From an uncultured Bacteroidales bacterium (GTDB lineage: Bacteria > Bacteroidota > Bacteroidia > Bacteroidales > UBA932): 7,766 bases of DNA. Numbering within the stretch: the stretch's first letter is position 1; every line of letters begins with the position of its first letter. The notes under the pieces are model-generated. The model was not told the DNA's origin. It saw only the letters and a list, made by a program, of their open reading frames with translations, and did no database searches. Positions 1 to 6,603 of this stretch are shown in pieces. The stretch is from NCBI GenBank assembly GCA_946405485.1, contig CAMJHJ010000111.1:1-7766 (forward strand). The letters are read 5' to 3'. Both the position numbers and the translations under genes were made by a program.

Positions 1-48
1 ATCCAGCTCCGCGTCAAGGACCTCCACGAGCGGGAGGACATTATCTGA
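1..48 (+). CDS. C-terminal tail of an unidentified plus-strand gene (partial)
   Basis: The first 15 codons of the plus strand read IQLRVKDLHEREDII and end at a TGA at 46-48; the rest of the gene lies left of the window. The case for real coding is codon use: 14 of the 15 codons end in G or C, matching the strong third-position bias of the other genes, and the peptide is charged and amphipathic, as expected of a helical C-terminus. The minus-strand reading of the same bases gives an Arg/Ser/Trp-rich string that looks like a shadow. The product cannot be identified from 15 residues. If real, it is convergent with the GH30 gene, with 19 nt between the two stop codons. Confidence 0.45.
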   Translation: MQLRVKDLHEREDII

Positions 49-58
49 CGCCGGTCAG
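45..58. terminator. Small inverted repeat between convergent genes, possible weak bidirectional terminator
   Basis: CTGAC (45-49) and GTCAG (54-58) form a perfect 5-bp stem around a GCCG tetraloop, and a T-G pair can be added at the base. It overlaps the TGA of the plus-strand partial gene and lies 9 nt beyond the GH30 stop, where a shared terminator would be expected. Neither side carries a real T-tract, so this is a weak candidate; the stem could be chance. Confidence 0.25.
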
Positions 59-67
59 GAATCAAGT

Positions 68-1507
68 TTATCTGTGTAAGCTCACCGACACGATGGAGCC
101 GGCGGGGGAAACGCATCGCGCGAGCAATTTGCCGGAGCGCCGGATTTCTATCGACCGCGTATGCTCCTCCTTGTTGAGAAGCAGGACGGCCAGCGTCCCG
201 TCCGGGTTGGCAAAGGCCTGGCATTGAAGACTACCGGTCTCAGGCCCCTTGCAGCCCAGCATCGTGGCACCGCGCTTGATGACCTTGCTGCAATGCGCCA
301 GGTCATAATACTGGCTGTTTCGCGAGAGTACTTCTCCTGTCTCGGAAGAAAGGGTGATCACACCGAAACAGGTGCTGCAACCGCCCGGGCGGAAGGGGCG
401 CCGGTTTTCGTCCAAGGCCAGATTCCAGAGGGTGACACCCTGGCAGCCGCGGGCAAGCGTCCCCATGAAAATGGATTCGAAATCACCCAGCACCCGTTTG
501 GAAAAGTCGTAGTTCCACATCCCGATGGATGCCTCCGTGAAGTAGATGTCCTTGTCCGGAGCGGCGGCGCGGATATGGTCCAGTTCTGAGACATGGCCGC
601 CGTAATTGTGCCAGGCTGAGCCGGCGACATAGCGGGACGCCAGGGAATCAGCCATGACATGGAGCGGGTAATCGCGCTGGTCCGGGATACGGTCGTAGTT
701 GTAATTATGGTCGAAAACAAGGATCTTGGTGTCCAACCCGGCCTCTGCAAGGGCGGGTCCGAGGGCAGTGCCTATAAATGCAGCTTGCTCCTGCCAGGTC
801 ATGTACAGGGACATCGAGTTGCCCGGGTGGAGGGGCTCATTCTGGGGCGTGACGGCAAAGACCCGGAACCCTTCCGACTGGAGGGTCTGTATCCAGCGGA
901 CGAAATATGCGGCGTATTCCTTGTAGCATTCCGGCTTGAGGGAGCCTCCACGCCAGTCATAGTGGTCTGAATCGTCGTCCACGGACTCCCGTTTCATCCA
1001 GCGGGGAGGAGACCAGGGGGAACCGATGATCCGGACATCCGGGTTGATGGCATACACTTCCCGGAGGATGGGGAACAGATAATCCCTATCCTCGGGATGG
1101 ACGGCAAAATGCTCCAACCCCGGTGTGTCGCACCAGGTGAAGTCTTCGTCCACACTGAAGTCCGAAGCTCCTATGCTGCAGCGTATCAGGCTGAATCCCA
1201 AACCTTCTGCCGGATCGAAGAGTTCCTTGAGCAGGCTCTGTCGGGCCTCGGGAGACATTTTCAGCAGGTTGTAGCAGCTGGCACCGGTTAGCGCCGGACC
1301 GAACCCGGTGATGGCGGGGGTTGCCAGGGATGCGCCGATATCAACCGTAACGCATTCTCCATCAAAGGGCCCGGCATTCCCGTCGGGTTGATGCCGGAAT
1401 AGTTGGGACCCGTCGGCAGTGGTGATATAGATGTCGGCCTGATAGGGCAGTCCCGTACAGGATAGCAGCAGCGCAAGGGTGGCTGCAAGCAGGGCTGTCG
1501 CACGCAT
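68..1507 (-). CDS. GH30-family glycoside hydrolase, lipoprotein
   Basis: This is a 479-residue exported retaining beta-glycosidase of the GH30 (glucosylceramidase / beta-1,6-glucanase) type. The N-terminus is a type II signal peptide with lipobox LLSC, lipidated at Cys17. The residues after Cys17 are not acidic, so a Bacteroidota surface-export signal is not evident and a periplasmic location is the default. The (beta/alpha)8 barrel shows SPWSPPRWMK (163-172), the acid/base motif TPQNEP with Glu224, GSAWHNYGG (296-304) and the nucleophile in YFTEASIG with Glu325. Residues from about 385 to the end form the usual GH30 beta side domain. Both catalytic glutamates are present and the length is normal, so it should be active. 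Gut Bacteroides GH30_3 enzymes cut beta-1,6-glucan, but the substrate cannot be fixed from this sequence. It starts 7 nt after the parC stop, so it probably shares that transcript. No SusC/SusD or other carbohydrate gene is nearby. The mature protein has 12 cysteines, including a CSTC pair (377-380). Confidence 0.9.
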   Translation of the reverse strand: MRATALLAATLALLLSCTGLPYQADIYITTADGSQLFRHQPDGNAGPFDGECVTVDIGASLATPAITGFGPALTGASCYNLLKMSPEARQSLLKELFDPAEGLGFSLIRCSIGASDFSVDEDFTWCDTPGLEHFAVHPEDRDYLFPILREVYAINPDVRIIGSPWSPPRWMKRESVDDDSDHYDWRGGSLKPECYKEYAAYFVRWIQTLQSEGFRVFAVTPQNEPLHPGNSMSLYMTWQEQAAFIGTALGPALAEAGLDTKILVFDHNYNYDRIPDQRDYPLHVMADSLASRYVAGSAWHNYGGHVSELDHIRAAAPDKDIYFTEASIGMWNYDFSKRVLGDFESIFMGTLARGCQGVTLWNLALDENRRPFRPGGCSTCFGVITLSSETGEVLSRNSQYYDLAHCSKVIKRGATMLGCKGPETGSLQCQAFANPDGTLAVLLLNKEEHTRSIEIRRSGKLLARCVSPAGSIVSVSLHR

Positions 1508-1514
1508 GGTTTTA

Positions 1515-4274
1515 CTAGAATAAGGTCAATTCTTCAATCTCTTCCGGCTCCTTGAGGTCGGAGAAACGCTCGTCGGGAGTATTGCCGTCCGGGAGTTCGA
1601 CCTCGGGCAGGTCGACGTCGATGATGTCGCTCATGTCGATCTCGCCGGCCAGGTTCTGCGGCTCGGCTTCTTCTGTGGCATTCGGGTCGATGTCGTCCTC
1701 CGGTTTGTGCAGGGGCTCGACGAAACGCACCTTCTTCACGTCCAGGGAATGGCAGCGCTTGCCCTTTGCGGTGAGACCCTTCTTGGCGATGAATTCCTCG
1801 GCCTCGATGATTTCGGGCTCGCGGCCCTCGTTCTTGCCCTTGAAACTTACCTCGAAGCGCGGATGCAGGTCTTCGCTGAGCTCGACCAGATAGGAGGCCT
1901 TGCCGTCGGCGATGAAGGAGACGGGCGTATTGTCGCTCAGGGTGAAGGAGAAACGCTTGACATAGAAGGCTTTGACCTTCGGATCGCCGTCGTAATAAAG
2001 GGCGGTGAAGGTCTTGCCGGGCTCGAACTTCTCGATACGCAGCACGTCGCCCTGGTAGCGGTTGCTGAGGTCGAAGGAGGTGGTGTAATAAGTGCCGTTC
2101 TTGAACACGGCGAGCACCTTGTCCTGCGTGTCGAAGGCGCCCAGATACAGGCCGCGGCCTTCATCGTTGAGCTTCTGGATGTCTTCGTCGTACCAGATGT
2201 CCTTGCCGGAGATCGTGGACACGCCCTTGCTCTTCAACTGGATGCGCTGGATCGGGTTCTTGGCCACGAGGTTGCCTCGGGAAGTGCGGCCCTTGATGCC
2301 CAGCTCTGAGAAGTCGTATTCCCCGGTCTGCTTCTTGAGTTTCGGACGCGGCCGGTAGTAGATCTTTACCGTCTCGGCCTCGCCGTTGTGGTTGGCCGTG
2401 AACCAGAGGATCTTGGACCCGGTCTTGCCCTGGGTGATGTCGTATTCCTTGTCGCGGGTGACGGAAGTGATGTTGAAACGTTTGGCGTAGGAGACGGCCG
2501 TGTTGCCGTCGCGGTAAATGACGTTGTAGGTCGTCCGCTCGTCTCCGCGGTTGAAGACGCCGACATAGATCAGGTCGGGCCAGAAGAAGGCCTTGTCGCT
2601 GATCTTGGTGATCTTGTAGAGGCCCTGCTTGTTGATGGCGATGATCTCGGACATGTCGGAGCACTCGCCGATCAGGGTGACGCCGTCCTCGCGCTTGAGA
2701 TTCATGCCGACGAAGCCGGCGGAGAGGTTGGCATAGAGCTTGGCGTTGTTGTTGACCACCTTGGTGACGGCGATCGTCTCGAAGGAAGTGATTTCCGTCT
2801 GGCGCGGGAAGTCCTTGCCGTATTTCTTCTTGATGCCCTTGAACCAGTCGATGGTGTATTTCGTGAGGTGATCCAGCTTGTACTGGATGTCCCGCATCTC
2901 GCCCTCGATCGCGAGGATCTTCTCGTCGATGGCTTTGGTGTCGAACTTGGAAATCTTGCGGACCGGTTTTTCAACCAGCTTGAGGATGTCCTCGCGCACG
3001 ATCTCGCGGCGGAAGAGATCCTGGTACTCCTTCATCCGGGCGAAAATCTCGTCGATCTGCGTATCCCAGTCGCGCTGGTCCTGTTCCAGCACCTTGTAGA
3101 TCCGGTTCTCGAAGAAGATGCGCTCCAGGGAGTTATAGTGCCATTCTCCTTCCAGTTCGTCCAGTTTGATGCGCAGCTCTTCACCCAGCAACTCCATCGT
3201 ATGGAAGGTGTCGTAGCGCAGGATCTCCTCGACGTCGAGGAACTGGGGCTTGTTGTCCTTGATGACGCAGGCGTTGGGGGAGATGCTGGTCTCGCAGTCC
3301 GTGAACGCGAAGAGCGCATCGATGGTCTTGTCGGGAGAGACGTCGTTGGGCAGATGGATGACGATTTCGACCTTGGAAGTCGTCATGTCCTCGATCTTCT
3401 TGATCTTGATCTTGCCCTTGTCCTTGGCTTTCAGGATGGAATCGATGACGATCTGGGAGGTCTTGCCGTAGGGGATCTCCGTGATGGCGATGGTGTTCTT
3501 GTCGCGCTTCTCAATCTTGGCGCGGACCTTGACCACGCCGCCTCGGCGCCCTTTCTGGTACTTCGAGCAGTCGGCGTAACCGCCGGTGGGGAAGTCCGGA
3601 TAGAGCTGGACCTCCTTACCTTCCAGGATGTCGATGGAGGCGTCGAGCAACTCGTTGAAGTTGTGCGGCAGGATCTTGGACGCCATGCCGACCGCGATGC
3701 CTTCCGTGCCTTGCGCGAGCAGGAGCGGGAAACGCACCGGGAGCTCGACCGGCTCCTGGTTGCGACCGTCGTAGGATGTCATCCAGTGCGTGACCTTGGG
3801 GTCGAAGATGACTTCCTTGGCGAACTTGCTCAGGCGCGCCTCGATGTAACGCGGGGCGGCGTTGCTGTCGCCGGTGAGGATGTTACCCCAGTTTCCCTGG
3901 CAGTCGATGGCGAAACCTTTCTGTCCCAGCTGCACGAGGGCGCCCAGGATGGACGCGTCTCCGTGCGGATGGTACTGCATCGCCTGTCCGACGATGTTGG
4001 CGACCTTGGTGTAGTTGCCGTCGTCCATCTTGTACATCGCATGCAGGACGCGGCGCTGGACCGGCTTCAGGCCGTCCACGATGTGCGGGACCGCACGCTG
4101 CAGGATGACGTAGGAGGCATAGTCCAGGAACCAGTCCTTGAACATGCCCGACAGCTTGTACTTATGCGAGTCGCTTCCCAGCAGACGGGAGAATTTGCCG
4201 GAGGATTCACCCTCGTCGACTTCCTTCTCGTCGTCGAGCTGTTCGTCGTTGATCATGATATCGTCTTCTTCCAT
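1515..4274 (-). CDS. parC: DNA topoisomerase IV subunit A (ParC, Bacteroidota type)
   Basis: This 919-residue type IIA topoisomerase A subunit cuts and rejoins DNA and with ParE decatenates daughter chromosomes. The winged-helix core begins near residue 38 (KLSGMFKDWFLDYASYVI), followed by GLKPVQRRVLHAM, HPHGDASI (102-109), GNWGNILTGD and the catalytic Arg142-Tyr143 in APRYIEARL. PDFPTGG (226-232) and AITEIPYG (263-270) follow. A helical stretch at about 400-480 fits the coiled coil and C-gate, and residues from about 500 to 850 the beta-pinwheel. No canonical GyrA box (QRRGGKG) is present, which argues for topoisomerase IV over gyrase. Both termini are acidic: residues 1-26, and a tail at 852-919 ending EELTLF. 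At the quinolone pocket, Ser and Asp/Glu are replaced by Ala107 and Gly111. The start lies 8 nt after the era stop; Met7 is a possible alternative start. ParE is not in the window. Confidence 0.95.
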   Translation of the reverse strand: MEEDDIMINDEQLDDEKEVDEGESSGKFSRLLGSDSHKYKLSGMFKDWFLDYASYVILQRAVPHIVDGLKPVQRRVLHAMYKMDDGNYTKVANIVGQAMQYHPHGDASILGALVQLGQKGFAIDCQGNWGNILTGDSNAAPRYIEARLSKFAKEVIFDPKVTHWMTSYDGRNQEPVELPVRFPLLLAQGTEGIAVGMASKILPHNFNELLDASIDILEGKEVQLYPDFPTGGYADCSKYQKGRRGGVVKVRAKIEKRDKNTIAITEIPYGKTSQIVIDSILKAKDKGKIKIKKIEDMTTSKVEIVIHLPNDVSPDKTIDALFAFTDCETSISPNACVIKDNKPQFLDVEEILRYDTFHTMELLGEELRIKLDELEGEWHYNSLERIFFENRIYKVLEQDQRDWDTQIDEIFARMKEYQDLFRREIVREDILKLVEKPVRKISKFDTKAIDEKILAIEGEMRDIQYKLDHLTKYTIDWFKGIKKKYGKDFPRQTEITSFETIAVTKVVNNNAKLYANLSAGFVGMNLKREDGVTLIGECSDMSEIIAINKQGLYKITKISDKAFFWPDLIYVGVFNRGDERTTYNVIYRDGNTAVSYAKRFNITSVTRDKEYDITQGKTGSKILWFTANHNGEAETVKIYYRPRPKLKKQTGEYDFSELGIKGRTSRGNLVAKNPIQRIQLKSKGVSTISGKDIWYDEDIQKLNDEGRGLYLGAFDTQDKVLAVFKNGTYYTTSFDLSNRYQGDVLRIEKFEPGKTFTALYYDGDPKVKAFYVKRFSFTLSDNTPVSFIADGKASYLVELSEDLHPRFEVSFKGKNEGREPEIIEAEEFIAKKGLTAKGKRCHSLDVKKVRFVEPLHKPEDDIDPNATEEAEPQNLAGEIDMSDIIDVDLPEVELPDGNTPDERFSDLKEPEEIEELTLF
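1518..1721 (-). other. Acidic C-terminal tail of ParC ending in ELTLF
   Basis: Residues 852-919 lie beyond the predicted pinwheel, are rich in Asp, Glu and Pro with little predicted structure, and finish in EELTLF. The last five residues resemble the bacterial sliding-clamp-binding pentapeptide (consensus QL[S/D]LF) except that Glu replaces the first Gln. That it binds the clamp is inference. Confidence 0.6.
3942..3959 (-). other. ParC quinolone-resistance-determining positions (Asp106-Gly111)
   Basis: These codons encode DASILG. Aligned with E. coli ParC Asp79-Ser80-x-x-x-Glu84, the serine is Ala107 and the acidic residue is Gly111. These two side chains normally hold the water-metal bridge to fluoroquinolones. 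The alignment is anchored by HPHGD before it and by Arg142-Tyr143 after it. Confidence 0.75.
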
Positions 4275-4282
4275 AATTCAGT

Positions 4283-5170
4283 TTATTCTTCGTATCCGAA
4301 GCGCCGGAGCTCTTTGCGGCTCTCACGCCAGTCCGGGTCCACCTTGACATACAGGCTCAGGAAAACCTTCTTCTGGAAGAAGTCCTCCATTTCGAGCCGT
4401 GCCTGTGTTCCGAGGCGCTTCATCGCCGCGCCCGCCTTGCCGATCAGGATGCCCTTCTGGCTGTCCCGCATCACGTAGATGACGGCGCCGATCTCATAAC
4501 GCTCGGTCCCTTCCTTGAAGGTCTCGATCTCCACCTCGCAGCAATAGGGAATCTCCTCCCCATAGTTGAGCAGGATCTTTTCCCGGATGATTTCCGAAGC
4601 GAAGAATCGCAGGTTGCGGTCTGTGAAGGTATCCTTGTCGTACCACGGCGGGCAGACCGGAAGCCGCTCCACGATCGCGTCGAAGATGCTGTCCAGATTG
4701 AAGCGCTCCTGCGCCGAGGCCGGGATGACCAGGGCCTTGGGCAGCTGCTCCTTCCACCAGGCCATCAGCTCCAGCACCTTGGGCTGGTCGCTGATGTCTA
4801 TCTTGTTGATGACCAGGATGACGGGGCAGCTAAGTCCCCGGAGTTTCTCGACGTATTCCCCGTTCTTGTCCGGTTTCTCGACCGTATCCGTCACATACAG
4901 GATGATGTCTGCATCCCCGATGGCTCCGTCCACGAAATTCATCATGTTCTTCTGGAGCCGGTAATTGGGCTTCAGGATGCCCGGGGTGTCGGAATACACG
5001 ATCTGGAAATCCTCTCCGTTGACGATGCCCATGATGCGGTGGCGCGTCGTCTGGGCCTTGGCCGTGACGATGCAGAGCTTTTCGCCCACGAGGGCGTTCA
5101 TCAGCGTGGACTTGCCGACGTTCGGGTTTCCTATGATGTTGACGAATCCGGCGCGATGCTCCTTAGACAT
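4283..5170 (-). CDS. era: GTPase Era
   Basis: Era is a GTPase that binds the 3' end of 16S rRNA and helps the 30S subunit mature; it is usually essential. The 295-residue protein has the normal family length. The G domain shows G1 GNPNVGKST (14-22), the Thr-Thr switch region TTRHRI (41-46), G3 DTPG (61-64), G4 NKID (122-125) and a G5 SA at 152-153 (ASAQERFN). The C-terminal KH domain carries the RNA-binding loop GILIGKAG (240-247), followed by MKRLGTQAR. Nothing is missing. The ATG overlaps the end of the upstream pseudouridine synthase gene by 8 nt (ATGTCTAA holds both the start and that gene's TAA), so translation is probably coupled. parC begins 8 nt after the era stop. Two ribosome-assembly genes side by side fit a shared role. 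Confidence 0.97.
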   Translation of the reverse strand: MSKEHRAGFVNIIGNPNVGKSTLMNALVGEKLCIVTAKAQTTRHRIMGIVNGEDFQIVYSDTPGILKPNYRLQKNMMNFVDGAIGDADIILYVTDTVEKPDKNGEYVEKLRGLSCPVILVINKIDISDQPKVLELMAWWKEQLPKALVIPASAQERFNLDSIFDAIVERLPVCPPWYDKDTFTDRNLRFFASEIIREKILLNYGEEIPYCCEVEIETFKEGTERYEIGAVIYVMRDSQKGILIGKAGAAMKRLGTQARLEMEDFFQKKVFLSLYVKVDPDWRESRKELRRFGYEE

Positions 5171-6566
5171 AGGCGCCCATCTTCAGGATGTTGACCTCTC
5201 CCTGGGAGAGATATCTCCATTCGCCTTTCTGGAGGCCCTTCTTGGTCAGGCCTGCGAAATACACCCGGTCCAGGGCGCGGACGTCATAGCCGAGAGACTC
5301 GAAAATGCGGCGTACGATGCGGTTCTTGCCGGAATGGATTTCGATGCCCAGCTTGCGGTGGTCGTGCTCGTCGATAAATTCGAGTTCGTCGGCCTTGATC
5401 TCTCCGTCGGAGAGCTGGATGCCGGAAAGGATTTTATCATAGTCTTCCTGCGTGAGCGGATGGTCGAGCAGGACCTGGTAGATCTTTTTCTTATCGTAAG
5501 AGGGGTGGGTGAGGCGCTCAGCGATCTCTCCGTCGTTGGTGAACATCAGCACGCCGGTCGTCGCCTTGTCCAGTCTTCCGACGGGGAATACGCGGCCCTG
5601 GCAGCCCTTGAGCAGGTCCATCACGGTCTTTTCCGCATGGGGGTCGCTGGCGGTGGTGACATAGCCTTTGGGCTTGTTCATCACGACGTAGACTTTCTCT
5701 TCGCCCTTGAGACGCTCGCCGTTGAAACGTACGTCGTCGTTGATGACGTTGACTTTGGTGCCGAGTTCGGTCACGACTTCGCCGTTGACGGTCACGACGC
5801 CGGCCTGGATGAAGGTGTCGGCTTCGCGGCGCGAGCAGACGCCGGAGTTGGCGATGAACTTGTTGAGACGCATCTCATCCTTGGTCATCACCGGTGCGGA
5901 GTCGAAATCGGAATATTGGAGTTTCTCGACCTGCGGGCGGCTCTCCAGCATACGGTCGATGCCGCTGTCGTCCTTGAAGGCGTCCTCTTTGCGGAAAGGC
6001 TTGCGTCCTTTCTGGTAAGCGCCCCGGCCACCGGCTTTGGGATAGCCGCCGCGGCCCTGGCTTTCGCCGTAGTTTTTGCGGGGGGCTCCATATTGGCTCC
6101 TGCGTTCACCGTAAGGGCGGTTCTCACTGTCGCCATAGCTGCGGCGCTCGCCATATCCCCGGTTCTCGCCGTAGTCTTTGCGGGGACCGCTGAAATTGCT
6201 GCGGCGCTCGCCGTAGCCGCGGTTCTCGCCATATTCCTTGCGGGGGCCGCCATACGAATTCCGACGCTCGCCATACGGCCGGTTCTCACCGTCGCCATAG
6301 CTGCGGCGCTCGCCGTAACCGCGGTTTTCGCCATACTCTTTACGGGGACCGCCGTAATTGCTGCGACGTTCGCCATAGGGGCGGTTTTCACCGTACTCCT
6401 TGCGGGGGGCGCCGTAGCTGCGATGTTCTCCATAGTTCTTCTGGCCTTCGTTGCCGGTCCCGACTTTCTTCCGGGGCCTCAGTACCCTTCCTTCCGAAGA
6501 GTATCTCTTTTCGCCGTTCTGCCCGTAATCCCTACGGCCTTCGGCGTCCTTCTTGTAATCTTCCAT
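5163..6566 (-). CDS. rluB: RluB/RsuA-family rRNA pseudouridine synthase with long R/Y/G-rich repeat N-terminus
   Basis: The enzyme converts a specific rRNA uridine to pseudouridine; E. coli RluB modifies 23S rRNA near U2605. It has 467 residues against roughly 230-290 for the ordinary enzyme, and the excess is N-terminal. Residues 1-43 are basic and low in complexity. Residues 44-175 form a tandem-repeat tract of PRKEYGENRxYGERR units and end in an RGG. A linker at 176-228 is followed by an S4 RNA-binding domain (MRLNKFIANSGVCSRREAD, 232-250, then VVTVNG). The catalytic domain starts near KVYVVMNKPKGYV (291-303) and contains GRLDKATTG with catalytic Asp333; KNRIVRRIFESLGYDV (414-429) is the conserved C-terminal element. 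RluB versus RluE/RluF/RsuA cannot be settled from motifs alone, though RluB is the usual Bacteroidota annotation. It lies 37 nt after tonB and overlaps era by 8 nt. Confidence 0.9.
   Translation of the reverse strand: MEDYKKDAEGRRDYGQNGEKRYSSEGRVLRPRKKVGTGNEGQKNYGEHRSYGAPRKEYGENRPYGERRSNYGGPRKEYGENRGYGERRSYGDGENRPYGERRNSYGGPRKEYGENRGYGERRSNFSGPRKDYGENRGYGERRSYGDSENRPYGERRSQYGAPRKNYGESQGRGGYPKAGGRGAYQKGRKPFRKEDAFKDDSGIDRMLESRPQVEKLQYSDFDSAPVMTKDEMRLNKFIANSGVCSRREADTFIQAGVVTVNGEVVTELGTKVNVINDDVRFNGERLKGEEKVYVVMNKPKGYVTTASDPHAEKTVMDLLKGCQGRVFPVGRLDKATTGVLMFTNDGEIAERLTHPSYDKKKIYQVLLDHPLTQEDYDKILSGIQLSDGEIKADELEFIDEHDHRKLGIEIHSGKNRIVRRIFESLGYDVRALDRVYFAGLTKKGLQKGEWRYLSQGEVNILKMGAYV
6084..6407 (-). 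repeat. Two tandem 162-bp coding repeats in rluB (54-residue units)
   Basis: Residues 54-107 (bases 6246-6407) and 108-161 (bases 6084-6245) are two adjacent copies of one 54-residue unit. Each copy is built from a 20-residue, a 19-residue and a 15-residue subrepeat of the theme PRKEYGENRxYGERRS. Compared by hand, the copies share 46 of 54 residues and 129 of 162 bases. Of 29 differing codons, 21 are synonymous. Shorter, imperfect pieces flank them (NYGEHRSYGA at 44-53, PRKNYGE at 162-168). Each unit holds about 11 Arg and 8 Tyr. Confidence 0.9.
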
Positions 6567-6603
6567 GATTGATTAAACCAACAATTGTTTGTGTGATAAG
6601 TAG
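6567..6603 (-). promoter_or_regulatory. AT-rich tonB-rluB spacer with a 10-bp palindrome
   Basis: This 37-nt spacer is much richer in A and T than the surrounding genes and contains the perfect palindrome AACAATTGTT (6580-6589), centred about 18 nt upstream of the rluB ATG. It is the only gap in the array large enough for a regulatory site. I could not find a convincing Bacteroidota -7 element (TAnnTTTG) on the minus strand, so a promoter is not called. A/T-rich leaders are also the normal translation-start context in this phylum. Confidence 0.25.

Noticed and set aside
161..970. Plus-strand open frames opposite the GH30 gene
   Set aside because: They are fragments of the codon-in-register antisense frame, broken at GH30 Ser307 and Ser180 (TCA codons), with no domain or start context of their own.
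1515..4274. Annotation as DNA gyrase subunit A
   Set aside because: No GyrA box (QRRGGKG) is found in the C-terminal domain, and the Bacteroidota-type HPHGDASI and PDFPTGG signatures fit topoisomerase IV A better.
2388..4478. 696-codon plus-strand open frame opposite parC
   Set aside because: It is in exact codon register with parC, so it stays open wherever parC avoids TTA, CTA and TCA, which the G/C-ending codon bias makes easy. Its translation is a Val/Leu/Asp-rich string with no recognisable domain, while parC has full family motifs.
6084..6407. CRISPR array or intergenic satellite
   Set aside because: The period is a multiple of three, there are no unique spacers, the copies differ mainly at synonymous sites, and the whole tract is inside the rluB reading frame.
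4965..6572. 535-codon plus-strand open frame with hydrophobic repeats resembling a multi-pass membrane protein
   Set aside because: It is codon-in-register antisense of rluB. The Ala/Val/Leu repeats are the reverse complement of Arg, Tyr, Gly and Glu codons in the rluB repeat tract, so the membrane-like look is an artefact.
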